Part shown: positions 31,260 through 39,647 of the stretch, one piece after another | Numbering within the stretch: the first letter of the stretch is position 1 | Layout: every line of letters begins with the position of its first letter | NCBI RefSeq assembly: GCF_003851125.1 | Contig: NZ_BGOW01000036.1 | Coordinates: 41,041 to 105,040 of the forward strand | Origin: Sulfuriferula multivorans | GTDB lineage: Bacteria; Pseudomonadota; Gammaproteobacteria; Burkholderiales; Sulfuriferulaceae | Direction: 5' to 3' | DNA length: 64,000 nucleotides | Made by a program: the position numbers and the translations under genes | Notes under the pieces: model-generated | Database searches by the model: none | Told to the model about the DNA's origin: nothing | Seen by the model: the letters and a program-made list of their open reading frames with translations, nothing else

Positions 31260-31664
31260 CTATACCGGCATCGCCAGCTTGTCGTTAAGCCTTAGCCAGC
31301 CGCGCGCCACGCGGTACAGCACCCATAGCCCGGCGATGGAGACGACCACAATCGCCAGCGGAATGCCGATCAGCGTAAACACCAGCAGCCATGCCACCAC
31401 CACCCACAGCAAGGCAAACCAGAAAGTGCGGATCTGCCAGCGGAAGTGCGATTCCAGATAGGTGCCGCGCGCTTCGCTGCGCTTGATATAGTTGAGCACC
31501 ACTGCCAGGATCGACGGCCAGCCGGTGAGGAATGCCGTCACGATCAGCATCGGACTCAACAGTCCGGTGATCACGGTGAATGCATGCAGACCATAAATCA
31601 CATGGGTGATCGTCACCAGGCCATCCGCCGGCAACTTGCCGGACTCAATCATGTTTTCCGCCAT
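31260..31664 (-). CDS. DUF4870-like four-helix membrane protein
   Basis: A 134-residue membrane protein with hydrophobic segments VTITHVIYGLHAFTVITGLL, MLIVTAFLTGWPSILAVVL, FWFALLWVVVAWLLVFTLI and PLAIVVVSIAGLWVLYRVA. The middle contains a charged loop, KRSEARGTYLESHFRWQIRT. The family occurs widely in Betaproteobacteria without a known function. ATG at 31664 gives MAENMIESG; the frame extends 7 codons upstream. Confidence 0.8.
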   Translation of the reverse strand: MAENMIESGKLPADGLVTITHVIYGLHAFTVITGLLSPMLIVTAFLTGWPSILAVVLNYIKRSEARGTYLESHFRWQIRTFWFALLWVVVAWLLVFTLIGIPLAIVVVSIAGLWVLYRVARGWLRLNDKLAMPV

Positions 31665-31713
31665 CTTGGACTCCAGAGCACACATTTGAGCGAGCTTCAG
31701 TATAACGCGTGTT

Positions 31714-33597
31714 TTACCAGTGCAATGCCCGGTATTGCGAGGTCTTTTTGTCCAGGTGCGCCTGCATGCGGGTAACGATGTCGTCCAGTACCGACAGCGC
31801 GTGCAGGATATAGGGACCTTTGTTGAGCATCACACATTCGGCGCGTCCGGACATCGCAGCGTCGCTGATTTCGGCGCGTGACGGCAGACCCAGTTTGACC
31901 AGGCTTTCCAGCACCTGGGTGGCCCAGGTCACCGGGATATGGGCAGCCTCGCATAGCCACAGCATTTCTTCCTGAATCTCCGCCATGCGTTCGTAGCCTA
32001 TCTCCACGGCCAGATCGCCGCGCGCGATCATCACGCCGAACGGGCCATGCCCCGCGCCGCGCACGATGATTTCCGGCAGGTTCTTTACCGCCTGGCGCGT
32101 CTCGATTTTAGCGATGATGCCGAGGGCGCTGGCATTGCGTTTTTTCAAAGCTTCAGCAAGCCGGTCCAGGTCATCCGCACTCTGCACGAACGACAGGCCG
32201 ATGATGTCGGCATGCTGCACGGCAAAATCCAGGTCGCGCAGGTCTTTTTCGCTCAGTGCGGGTAGTTGCAGATGGCTGTCGGGGAAGTTGAGCCCTTTCT
32301 GCGCACCGACATGTTCTCCTTCCGGGCGCACCTGCGTGACCCGCAGCCACGCGCCCTCCGCATCGACCCGCTCGATCACGCAGCCGATGCGGCCGTCGTC
32401 TATCCATACCGCATGGCCTGCCTCCAGAAAGGCAAAAACCTCGGGCTCGCTACATGAAATGCGTGCGGGAGAGAGGATGCGTCCGGCTTTGTCGCGCCGC
32501 TCGGCCTGGCCCGGTGAGGGATCGCGGGCGAGCAACAGCGCGTCGTTCTTGCGCAAATGGATGCGCATCGGTGGTGCCAGAAAATCCCCGCTGGCGGTTT
32601 TGCCTGCCTGGGCGCGCTGTTTTTTTTCAGCAATCCGTTCGAGGATGGTGCCGGGTGCGATATAGGCACCGTCCTCGCAACTTACCTGGACTTCCGTGTC
32701 TGACAGGCGCTGTTCCACGACGAATTCACGTTTTCGCTTGCGCATGTCATGGAACCTGATTTTGTCGCCGGGCTTGAGTTTGTGCAGCCACTTGGCAGGC
32801 ACACTCAGGCGCGCAGGCGACGCCTTTCCCAGCTTGTCGGTGGTGGCTGGCTGCCCTGGGCTGCCTGTGCCATCGAGGATGATCCGGGTGGGGTAAAGCC
32901 GATCCCCCAGGTCGTCGCGCTTGATCCTGACATGCAAAACCTCGGGGCCGGCTGCGATTTCGCCGGTGCGCAGTTTTGGGCCGGACAGGTCGAACATGAT
33001 GCGGCATGGGCGCCCGGTTTCGTGCTCTGCCTGGCGAATGTTGGCGACCATTTTTTCCCAGCTTGCAGGGGTATCGTGGGCGCAATTGATGCGCGCACAA
33101 TCCATGCCCAGCGTGAGCATCTCGCGCACGACAGGGTGATCGTCCGCCGCTTCGCTCGGCAGTGTCACCATGATCCGCGTGCTGCGCTTGCCTTGATGTT
33201 TTCCGAACAGGAGGTCGGTGTTGTGGCGCAACAGCTGCCGGTCATGCTGCATGGCGTGGCCGGTTTCATGCACCGGGCAGGGCAGCGATTGCGCGCCATT
33301 CATCATCGCCAGCGCATAACTCACTGCATCCAGCGTAGCCATTACATGGCCTTCGCAGCGCCCCAGCGATGAAAGCCCCACAGCGGCAAGGGCGGCTTGC
33401 AGTTCACGCAAATCATGCCGTCTCAGGCCGATATATGCGGCCAGATTTGCGGCGCTGGGCAGGTAATGTCGATGGTGCAAATGCGGATGCCAGCGTTCCA
33501 TCAATTGCTGCTGGGTTGCCAGGGTGGCGTCGCGCAATACCTGCAGGCGATGTGCCAGGTTTTTGATTTCGCCGGTAGCGTTATCCATTGGCTGCAT
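31714..33597 (-). CDS. Pyruvate-kinase-like protein with N-terminal extension
   Basis: A 627-residue protein. From about residue 140 it follows pyruvate kinase: RIMVTLPSEA, CARINCAHDTPASW (family NFSHG), FDLSGPKLRTG, the catalytic-Lys strand GIIAKIETRQAV, the metal-site GVMIARGDLAVEIG and ATQVLESLVK. About 125 extra residues precede it, the B domain is enlarged, and there is no C-terminal allosteric domain. NCAHD in place of NFSHG is a deviation in the ATP-side loop. AAGGTG at 33605-33610 lies 7 bases before ATG 33597 but only 1 base before ATG 33603, so 33597 is preferred. It may be a pyruvate kinase of unusual architecture or a related phosphotransferase. Confidence 0.82.
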   Translation of the reverse strand: MQPMDNATGEIKNLAHRLQVLRDATLATQQQLMERWHPHLHHRHYLPSAANLAAYIGLRRHDLRELQAALAAVGLSSLGRCEGHVMATLDAVSYALAMMNGAQSLPCPVHETGHAMQHDRQLLRHNTDLLFGKHQGKRSTRIMVTLPSEAADDHPVVREMLTLGMDCARINCAHDTPASWEKMVANIRQAEHETGRPCRIMFDLSGPKLRTGEIAAGPEVLHVRIKRDDLGDRLYPTRIILDGTGSPGQPATTDKLGKASPARLSVPAKWLHKLKPGDKIRFHDMRKRKREFVVEQRLSDTEVQVSCEDGAYIAPGTILERIAEKKQRAQAGKTASGDFLAPPMRIHLRKNDALLLARDPSPGQAERRDKAGRILSPARISCSEPEVFAFLEAGHAVWIDDGRIGCVIERVDAEGAWLRVTQVRPEGEHVGAQKGLNFPDSHLQLPALSEKDLRDLDFAVQHADIIGLSFVQSADDLDRLAEALKKRNASALGIIAKIETRQAVKNLPEIIVRGAGHGPFGVMIARGDLAVEIGYERMAEIQEEMLWLCEAAHIPVTWATQVLESLVKLGLPSRAEISDAAMSGRAECVMLNKGPYILHALSVLDDIVTRMQAHLDKKTSQYRALHW

Positions 33598-33856
33598 ATT
33601 CATTCACCTTGGCTGATGCGCAAATTTTTAACAACCATCCTAGTCTGGGGGTGATTTGTGAAAAATTTGTTACGATAAAACGGCGTCAAGAGTGTCATGG
33701 CAACCGTCCCCTCACCCGGCGAGCCATGCAGCCGGTTATACTGGCGGATATAGCGCGCTGTGGAATTGGCCGTATGGCGAACAGCGCAACCCATCTCAGC
33801 GACGGCTCACCCCGTTGCCAGACAAGACACTCCGTTAATCGAATAAAGGAATTTCC

Positions 33857-34927
33857 ATGGGCAGCATGAACGCACTGCTACTCTACTGTCGCGCCGGGTT
33901 CGAAAAAGAATGCGCCGGCGAAATCATGGCTGGGGCGACCGAGTTGGGCGTGCATGGCTACGTCAAAGCCGCCGAGCAAACCGGCTGGGTCTTGTTCCAG
34001 GCTGAAACGCAGGATGAAATCGCGCTGATTACCAGTGAATTGTCTTTCGCACGACTCATTTTTGCACGCCAGTGGGTGCAAGTCGCGCCGCTGATCCAGG
34101 GCATGCCCGAGGGCGACCGCCTCACCGCAGTCAAGGCGGTCGTGACCCAGCTCGCGCCGCGCTACTCCGAAGTATGGGTGGAAACGCCTGACACCGATGC
34201 AGCCAAAACACGCCTGGGTTTTTGTGGCCGTTTTACCCGCCCGCTTACCGCGGCGCTGGAAAAAACCCGCCAGTTTGTTCCCGGCGGGAGCGCGCCGCGC
34301 CTGCATGTGTGTTTTGTGGCCGACGATGCAGCATATGCGGGCATCTCCGATCCAGCCAATTCCGCGCCGTGGTTCATGGGTATCCCGCGCGTGCGCGTGG
34401 GGCGCGACGCTCCGAGCCGTTCCGCCGGCAAGCTGGCGGAAGCGCTGATGGTGTTTCTCGACGACAGCAATGCGCATGAACTCAAGGCCGGGATGCGCGC
34501 GGTCGACCTGGGTGCTTCACCCGGCGGCTGGGCGTGGGTGCTGGCACAGCGTGGTATCCGTGTGACGGCCGTCGACAACGGGCCGATGGCCGCAGCGGCA
34601 ATGGCCACCGAAATGGTCGAGCACGTGCGCGGCGACGGCTTCACCTATCGGCCGCACCATCCAGTGAACTGGCTGGTATGCGACATGGTGGAAAGCCCGT
34701 CGCGTGTCGCCCAACTGGTGGCGGAATGGATCGCTCGCGGCCATGCCCGACACGCTATTTTCAACCTTAAGCTGCCGATGAAAAAACGCCTGGAAGAAGT
34801 GCGCCGCTGCGAAGAAATCATCGCCAAACGGCTGGAGCGGGAAGACATCAACTATACCTTGCAGATCAAGCAGCTATACCATGACCGTGAGGAAGTGACG
34901 CTGTGCTTGATGCGTGACAAGGCGTGA
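33857..34927 (+). CDS. rlmM: 23S rRNA C2498 2'-O-methyltransferase RlmM
   Basis: SAM-dependent ribose methyltransferase. The 356 residues start with a THUMP-like domain (LLLYCRAGFEKECAGEIM). The Rossmann domain shows the SAM motif AVDLGASPGGWAWVLAQRGI, then VTAVDNGPMA, NWLVCDMVESPSRVAQLV and FNLKLPMKKRLEEV, which supplies the catalytic Lys. A ribosome binding site (AAAGGA) precedes ATG 33857. The 250 bases upstream hold no gene that can be supported. Confidence 0.96.
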   Translation: MGSMNALLLYCRAGFEKECAGEIMAGATELGVHGYVKAAEQTGWVLFQAETQDEIALITSELSFARLIFARQWVQVAPLIQGMPEGDRLTAVKAVVTQLAPRYSEVWVETPDTDAAKTRLGFCGRFTRPLTAALEKTRQFVPGGSAPRLHVCFVADDAAYAGISDPANSAPWFMGIPRVRVGRDAPSRSAGKLAEALMVFLDDSNAHELKAGMRAVDLGASPGGWAWVLAQRGIRVTAVDNGPMAAAAMATEMVEHVRGDGFTYRPHHPVNWLVCDMVESPSRVAQLVAEWIARGHARHAIFNLKLPMKKRLEEVRRCEEIIAKRLEREDINYTLQIKQLYHDREEVTLCLMRDKA

Positions 34928-35127
34928 ACCCCCCCGGTTACCCGGATAAACCTGAAATCGGCTAGCCACAGAGTACGCAAAGGGAACCCAATATGGGTGG
35001 CTTTTCCAGACTCACCTGTCAGGAGAAAAACGATTCTCCTCAAAACCCTGCACCACTCTCTGTAGCTTCAACTTTTTCCAGGATAAATCCGGTCACATCC
35101 ATGTAACCGAAACGAGCGGAGGTATGC

Positions 35128-35946
35128 ATGACAGCATTTCGCAAAAAACGGCTCGATACAGCGCAGAAACAGCGCATGGTCGGGCGCGCATCCGCGCCCG
35201 ACTTCCTCGACCCTGCACTCGAATGGCGGCGTCTGTTTGCCGAGGTTTGGGGCACGTTCCTGCTAGTCATGGTGGCCGCCGGTGGCGGGGTAGTCGCGGC
35301 CCAGAGTCATGGAGCGGTCACCCTGGGCATGCAGGTGGTTGCACCCGGTCTCATGGTGATGGCGATCATCTATTTCATGGGCACGGTAAGTGGCGCCCAT
35401 CTGAATCCGGCTGTCACCCTGGCGTTTGCAGTGCGGCGCAATTTCCCGTGGCGGCGGGTGCCAGGCTATATCCTGGCACAGTTGGCTGGGGGTATCGCGG
35501 CGGCGCTGTTCCTGCGCGCCATGTTCGGTACGATCGGCGCGTTGGGGGCAACGCTACCCGGTAACGGAATAAGCAGCTTGCAGGCATTGGCAATGGAAGT
35601 GGTGCTGAGTGCCGGACTGGTGAACACGATACTGGGCACAGCCTCTGGAGCACGCAATATCGGCACCAACGGAGCCATCGCGGTGGGCGGCTACATTGCC
35701 CTGGCCGGGCTTTGGGCGGCGCCAATCAGCGGAGCCTCGATGAACCCGGTGCGCTCTCTGGCGCCGGATCTGGTGCGTGGCGACTTCGGCACCACCTGGA
35801 TTTATGTAGCCGGGCCGATCCTGGGCGCGCTGATCGCAGTCGCCTTCGAATGGATGCTCAAGGGAAAGCCGACCCCTGCCGGAACGCTTGCGGCGCAGGG
35901 CACATTAGGCCTTGATGAATCCGGGACTGAAACGCATAGGCATTAG
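35128..35946 (+). CDS. Aquaporin-family (MIP) channel
   Basis: A 272-residue membrane protein with six transmembrane segments and two half-helices. The first pore motif is canonical (SGAHLNPAVTLAF); the second is NPV (SGASMNPVRSLAPD) instead of NPA. The conserved Arg of the selectivity filter follows in NPVRS. An unusually long charged N-terminus (about 30 residues) precedes the first helix. Substrate (water, glycerol or small neutral solute) cannot be decided from sequence. Confidence 0.9.
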   Translation: MTAFRKKRLDTAQKQRMVGRASAPDFLDPALEWRRLFAEVWGTFLLVMVAAGGGVVAAQSHGAVTLGMQVVAPGLMVMAIIYFMGTVSGAHLNPAVTLAFAVRRNFPWRRVPGYILAQLAGGIAAALFLRAMFGTIGALGATLPGNGISSLQALAMEVVLSAGLVNTILGTASGARNIGTNGAIAVGGYIALAGLWAAPISGASMNPVRSLAPDLVRGDFGTTWIYVAGPILGALIAVAFEWMLKGKPTPAGTLAAQGTLGLDESGTETHRH

Positions 35947-35975
35947 CCTGGCAAGCTACGGCTGCTGCGCTGCAC

Positions 35976-36983
35976 TTACTTGGCTGCGTTATAGGCTTTG
36001 AACCCGTAACGCTCGAAAATAGCCAATGCCGTGGGCGAATGCAAGAACTCTACCCATTCCTTGCCGGCCTTGGGATGCGCCGCGCCCTTGACTACCGCTG
36101 ACGCGTAAATTGCAGTCGTGTTCTGGTCAGCCGGGATCGCTATATTGCTGATCGGGTGGCCAACCTGCTCCTGGAAAATCGCTTCCGATTTCCAGGTCAC
36201 GCCGGCATCGACCAGACCCTGCATCATGAACAGCGGTGTCTGGCGGTGATGGATATGGGTCAGGATGGTCTGGCCGTTCTTGACCTTGTCTTCATACACG
36301 CTTTTTTCCAGTGTAGTCCCGCCTACCTTGACCAGCGAGTCCTTGATTTGCCGCGCTACCCCTTCCCACTCCGGATTGGGCATGGACAGGCGTACGCCAG
36401 GTTTGCCCAGATCGGCCAGGCCGGTAATGTGCGCCGGGTTGTCCTTCGGAATCATGATGGCCAGGTCGTTGGTCACATAGGGTACAGCCGGGGCGGTCAG
36501 GATACCGTCGGCGATTGCGGTCTTGATCTTTTTCAACCCGGCCGCATACACATCGGGCTTGACCGTCCAGGTCATGTTGCCCACGGTAATCGTGCCTCCA
36601 GCGGCCATCTGCTTGAGCAGAATGCCCGGCGGCAGGGTTTCGAAATAGATGCGCCCCTTGTATTGCGGGTGCTCCTGCTCGAACGCAGCTACCAGCGGCG
36701 CCATCGCGAAGTAGTAGTTGCCGGCGACGAAAATTACCAGCTTGGGATTATTCAGATTGCCGTGGAAATCCGCTAGGACGTTGACCTCGGGCACGGTGAA
36801 TTCCAGCCCCTTGACGGTCGCCGGCGCATTGGCGCCATGCTGCCAGGGCGGGAAAATCTCACCTTTATACTGGGGCGGTTGCACCTTGCCGCCCCAGCCA
36901 GTAGTCGTCGCGTAGGTGGGTAGCGCAAAGAGCAGGGCTGCGCCCAGCGCAGCAGAGAGGGTATATTTCGCGGCTGATTTCAT
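35976..36983 (-). CDS. ModA-like periplasmic binding protein, orphan
   Basis: A 335-residue exported protein with a signal peptide (KYTLSAALGAALLFALPTYA) and a type II periplasmic-binding fold: KLVIFVAGNYYFAMAPLVAA, FETLPPGILLKQMAAGG, VPYVTNDLAIMIPKDNP and a C-terminal GKEWVEFLHSPTALAIFERYGF. The last segment matches ModA-type molybdate binders, but the N-terminal ligand loop is unlike ModA, and no permease or ATPase lies nearby. The ligand is unknown. It is 24 bases downstream of the Tat-exported DsrE-like gene, so the two form an operon. Confidence 0.8.
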   Translation of the reverse strand: MKSAAKYTLSAALGAALLFALPTYATTTGWGGKVQPPQYKGEIFPPWQHGANAPATVKGLEFTVPEVNVLADFHGNLNNPKLVIFVAGNYYFAMAPLVAAFEQEHPQYKGRIYFETLPPGILLKQMAAGGTITVGNMTWTVKPDVYAAGLKKIKTAIADGILTAPAVPYVTNDLAIMIPKDNPAHITGLADLGKPGVRLSMPNPEWEGVARQIKDSLVKVGGTTLEKSVYEDKVKNGQTILTHIHHRQTPLFMMQGLVDAGVTWKSEAIFQEQVGHPISNIAIPADQNTTAIYASAVVKGAAHPKAGKEWVEFLHSPTALAIFERYGFKAYNAAK

Positions 36984-37007
36984 TTTTGGCTCCTCCGGGT
37001 TGACTTT

Positions 37008-37808
37008 TTAGGAAGCGTAACGATAGCCGACATTTTGCAATTCCACCAGCGTGCCGACCATGCCCGGGGTGAGAATTACACCCGGAATCAAATGGTTGGT
37101 GAATTCGGCAGCCATCTGCTCGTGGCTCAGGTGATCGGGGTTCACGCCCTTGTTGTGCAGAGCCATCGTCAGCTCCCAGATTTCGTTGTGGCAAGCCAGG
37201 AACAACACACCGCGCTTTTGCAGCACGGTGATGCTGTTGTCATACGGAGAGAATACCCCCTTGGTATTTTCGAAATCGGTGGGATTAGCCTTCGATGCGG
37301 GCGGGGAAATCAGAAATGTGTTGGTCTTGAACTTGTCCTTGGTGAGTTTGGCGAAACCGTATTTGTCCCAGATCATTTCGTCATACAGCGCCAGATGTGC
37401 GTTGCCGTGGGTAGCCGAAACGGCCAGAAAGTCCGGGTGCTTGAACGACCATATCTGTACATTCATCGCGTTACGCATCAGATTCAGCCACGGACCTGCC
37501 AGGTCGGTATTGTCCCAAACCTGCTTGGGACCTCCGGCGTATTGCAGCACTTCATCGAGCGCCTCGTTGTCCCATTGATCCGGTGCAGTCAGTATCATCG
37601 GCACCGTCTTGAAATCGCGTCGCCGCGGCAATACTGCCAGGCGCTGGCTCAACGCCTGCAAGGTCTTGGCGCCCGGCGCCAGCAGGTTCGCGGCTTGGCC
37701 GTGCGGCCCTGCGGCGCGTGCCACACCCAGACTCAGGCTGACGATGCCTAGACCCAATAATGTGCTACGCAGCGCATCGCGCCGGCTGATGAAATGTTTT
37801 TGATTCAT
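37008..37808 (-). CDS. Tat-exported protein with DsrE-like C-terminus
   Basis: A 266-residue protein starting with a twin-arginine signal (SRRDALRSTLLGLGIVSL), cleaved near ARAAG. ATG at 37808 has GGAG 8 bases upstream. The C-terminal half resembles the DsrE fold: SATHGNAHLALYDEMIW, VLQKRGVLFLACHNEIWELT with a conserved-position Cys, and LIPGVILTPGMVGTLVELQN. The same pattern ends the exported DsrE protein at 28494-29012. Tat export suggests folding or cofactor loading before transport. It lies directly upstream of the orphan binding protein, so the two probably act together. No function is established. Confidence 0.75.
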   Translation of the reverse strand: MNQKHFISRRDALRSTLLGLGIVSLSLGVARAAGPHGQAANLLAPGAKTLQALSQRLAVLPRRRDFKTVPMILTAPDQWDNEALDEVLQYAGGPKQVWDNTDLAGPWLNLMRNAMNVQIWSFKHPDFLAVSATHGNAHLALYDEMIWDKYGFAKLTKDKFKTNTFLISPPASKANPTDFENTKGVFSPYDNSITVLQKRGVLFLACHNEIWELTMALHNKGVNPDHLSHEQMAAEFTNHLIPGVILTPGMVGTLVELQNVGYRYAS

Positions 37809-38036
37809 GAGAAGATCTCCTTGAAATGCTTGTTTGATCAAATGCTGCGTTGCTGGCGACGGGTAAAAAATCATACGGAATCTGGAAAGATTGCATGCTG
37901 TTTCAGCATTAGCAGGCAGACGAGCAGCCGAAATAATGGAGGCGTGGCGCATTCGGTATGCCCAAGGCGAAATGAATTGAAGTATCGGAAGGAAGTGAAA
38001 AACATTGCCAGAATGGGTGTTTTCCTCCTCACCCAC

Positions 38037-38288
38037 TTAAGTCCAGCGCGGCTTGTTTTGCTGCATGGATCTCTTTTTTTCGAATACACGGTTTTTTGTA
38101 GAGTACGGTGAAACGGCCTCTCCGCCGCTTATCTCAGGTACTATATTTTGCTTTGCCAAGGTCTCTTTGCTGCCATCCTTGGGGTAACTTGCCGCGCTTG
38201 TCGTGGCGGCCATGGTGGCGAAAGAAATGGTCAGGACCAACGCCATGAATGCAGACTTGGCAAGCTGTGTTTGAATTCTTTGTGCCAT
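38037..38288 (-). CDS. Small exported protein of unknown function
   Basis: An 83-residue frame with a signal peptide (KSAFMALVLTISFATMAATT, cleavage near TSAA) and a short charged mature part (SYPKDGSKETLAKQNIVPEI, ending NRVFEKKRSMQQNKPRWT). There is no recognised family. It lies 228 bases upstream of the Tat/DsrE-like gene in the same direction. The ribosome binding site is weak, so this is a tentative gene supported mainly by the signal peptide. Confidence 0.5.
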   Translation of the reverse strand: MAQRIQTQLAKSAFMALVLTISFATMAATTSAASYPKDGSKETLAKQNIVPEISGGEAVSPYSTKNRVFEKKRSMQQNKPRWT

Positions 38289-38432
38289 GGCGGATAGATT
38301 CTTTCTTTTGAATACACGGGAGTGAAATGTATCCAAAGTGTTGAAAGGAGACAGAGCGCCGGTTTGATTGCATACATGATGGAATGCAATGCAATCAAGC
38401 CGCGAGCGCTGCGCACATGAAAAAAACGCAAT

Positions 38433-38621
38433 TCAGTGCTTATGTTTGTTCGTATCCTTAATGGCTTCTTTGACGTCGCCGACATTTTTTTGCAGTTTGC
38501 CAGCCACCTGTTTTTTAAGCCCTTTGGCTTGCTGCTCTTTGCTACCCACCAGCTTGCCTGCGCCTTGCTGAGTTTTTCCAGCGATGTCTTTCGCAGTACC
38601 TTTGATCTGATCCTTGTTCAT
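38433..38621 (-). CDS. CsbD family stress-response protein
   Basis: A 62-residue hydrophilic protein starting MNKDQIKGTAKDIAGKTQ, followed by GAGKLVGSKEQQAKGLKKQV and KLQKNVGDVKEAIKD. These Gly/Lys amphipathic repeats are the CsbD signature. Members are induced by stress, but no molecular function is established. A strong ribosome binding site (GGAGG) lies about 10 bases upstream. Confidence 0.92.
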   Translation of the reverse strand: MNKDQIKGTAKDIAGKTQQGAGKLVGSKEQQAKGLKKQVAGKLQKNVGDVKEAIKDTNKHKH

Positions 38622-39107
38622 GATTTAAATCCTCCAGGAAAATTAAAACCCATTCAACAGTAATGAATCATCTGTAAAGCTCGTCACTTGCTGTTTATCG
38701 CGGATGGAATTAAGCAAAAAAGCATTAATTCCTTACTCCGTGACGACAGTAAGTAGCCTTAAGATAGTACGGACAGGATCAGGGTTCCGTACGTTAGCGT
38801 ACGCAATGAACATTTAATACACGTGCCGGTTTCGGATGATATTCGCGCGTTATATGTCGCTGGACATCGCCGTCTTCAGGTTTCCCGGCACCAAATCCTT
38901 CAAAACTTTACATCGAGGAGGGTTCATCCCAGGCCGCTCCAGTATTGGCTGTTGCAGGGTGTGAGGTCGGAAGGAATCATTCATCATCAACGCTGTCGAC
39001 ATTCCTTCAGCCCGGTTCGTTCCAGGCCGGTAAGGAAAGTGTAAGGCTAGCTGTGACAAGATATCTTGATAAGTCGATCGCTAGAATATTTCAAAAGGAA
39101 TGTGGAT
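38622..39107. other. Divergent intergenic region with inverted repeats
   Basis: No gene can be supported in these 486 bases between csbD and the cytochrome c' gene. It contains GTACGGA (38767-38773) facing TCCGTAC (38786-38792), an adjoining CGTACG (38788-38793) repeated at 38798-38803, and the perfect palindrome CAAGATATCTTG at 39057-39068, about 40 bases upstream of the cytochrome start. These are candidate operators; no matching consensus promoter with normal spacing was found. Confidence 0.4.
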
Positions 39108-39629
39108 ATGCCCAGTTTCAAGATTTGGTTCGAACGCAAGGACAAGACGGCTAATAGCCAGTACACCACGCTGTCAGTGCGCTTGCCGCTCATATTGTTG
39201 GCCTGTTTTGCATTGGCGTCATGCGGACATGCCGAGAAAGATACCCATGCCGGACAACCAGTAACCAAACGCAAACTGGTATTCAAACAAATACTGCGTA
39301 ATTTCGAGCCCATGGGATTAATCGTGCGCGGGCGCAGACCGTATGAAAAGGATCGTTTCCTGCAATACGCTGTGGAATTGCAAACGCTGAGTACTCAGCC
39401 CTGGAAATATTTCACACCGGACAGTAATTACGCTCCCACCAGAGCCAAGCCCGAAGTTTGGCAAAAACCGGCCGAATTCAAACAGGCGCAGCAGGCTTTC
39501 ATAGCAGCTTCTGCGCAGCTGGCCGAGGGGGCAAAGACTGGCAATATGGATGTGATTCGTGCGGATTACGGGAAAGTGGCAGACAGTTGCAAGGCCTGCC
39601 ATCGTGATTTCCGGGGTGGTCCGCGTTGA
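39108..39629 (+). CDS. Lipoprotein-type cytochrome c'
   Basis: A 173-residue protein of the cytochrome c'/b562 four-helix family. The heme-binding CxxCH is near the C-terminus (DSCKACHRDFR, about 158-168), the hallmark of class II cytochromes c. Instead of a plain signal peptide it has a lipobox (LLACFALASCGHAEKD, Cys about 39), suggesting membrane anchoring. AGGA lies 8 bases before ATG 39108. Typical roles are NO binding or electron transfer; which applies is unknown. It is convergent with cytochrome b561. Confidence 0.88.
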   Translation: MPSFKIWFERKDKTANSQYTTLSVRLPLILLACFALASCGHAEKDTHAGQPVTKRKLVFKQILRNFEPMGLIVRGRRPYEKDRFLQYAVELQTLSTQPWKYFTPDSNYAPTRAKPEVWQKPAEFKQAQQAFIAASAQLAEGAKTGNMDVIRADYGKVADSCKACHRDFRGGPR

Positions 39630-39647
39630 TAGAGCCGCGGTGCTTTT

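Noticed and set aside
33604..33856. Possible small gene (93-codon frame) or small RNA before rlmM
   Set aside because: The frame overlaps the rlmM start, has no ribosome binding site and no similarity; no convincing hairpin with T-run or promoter was found.
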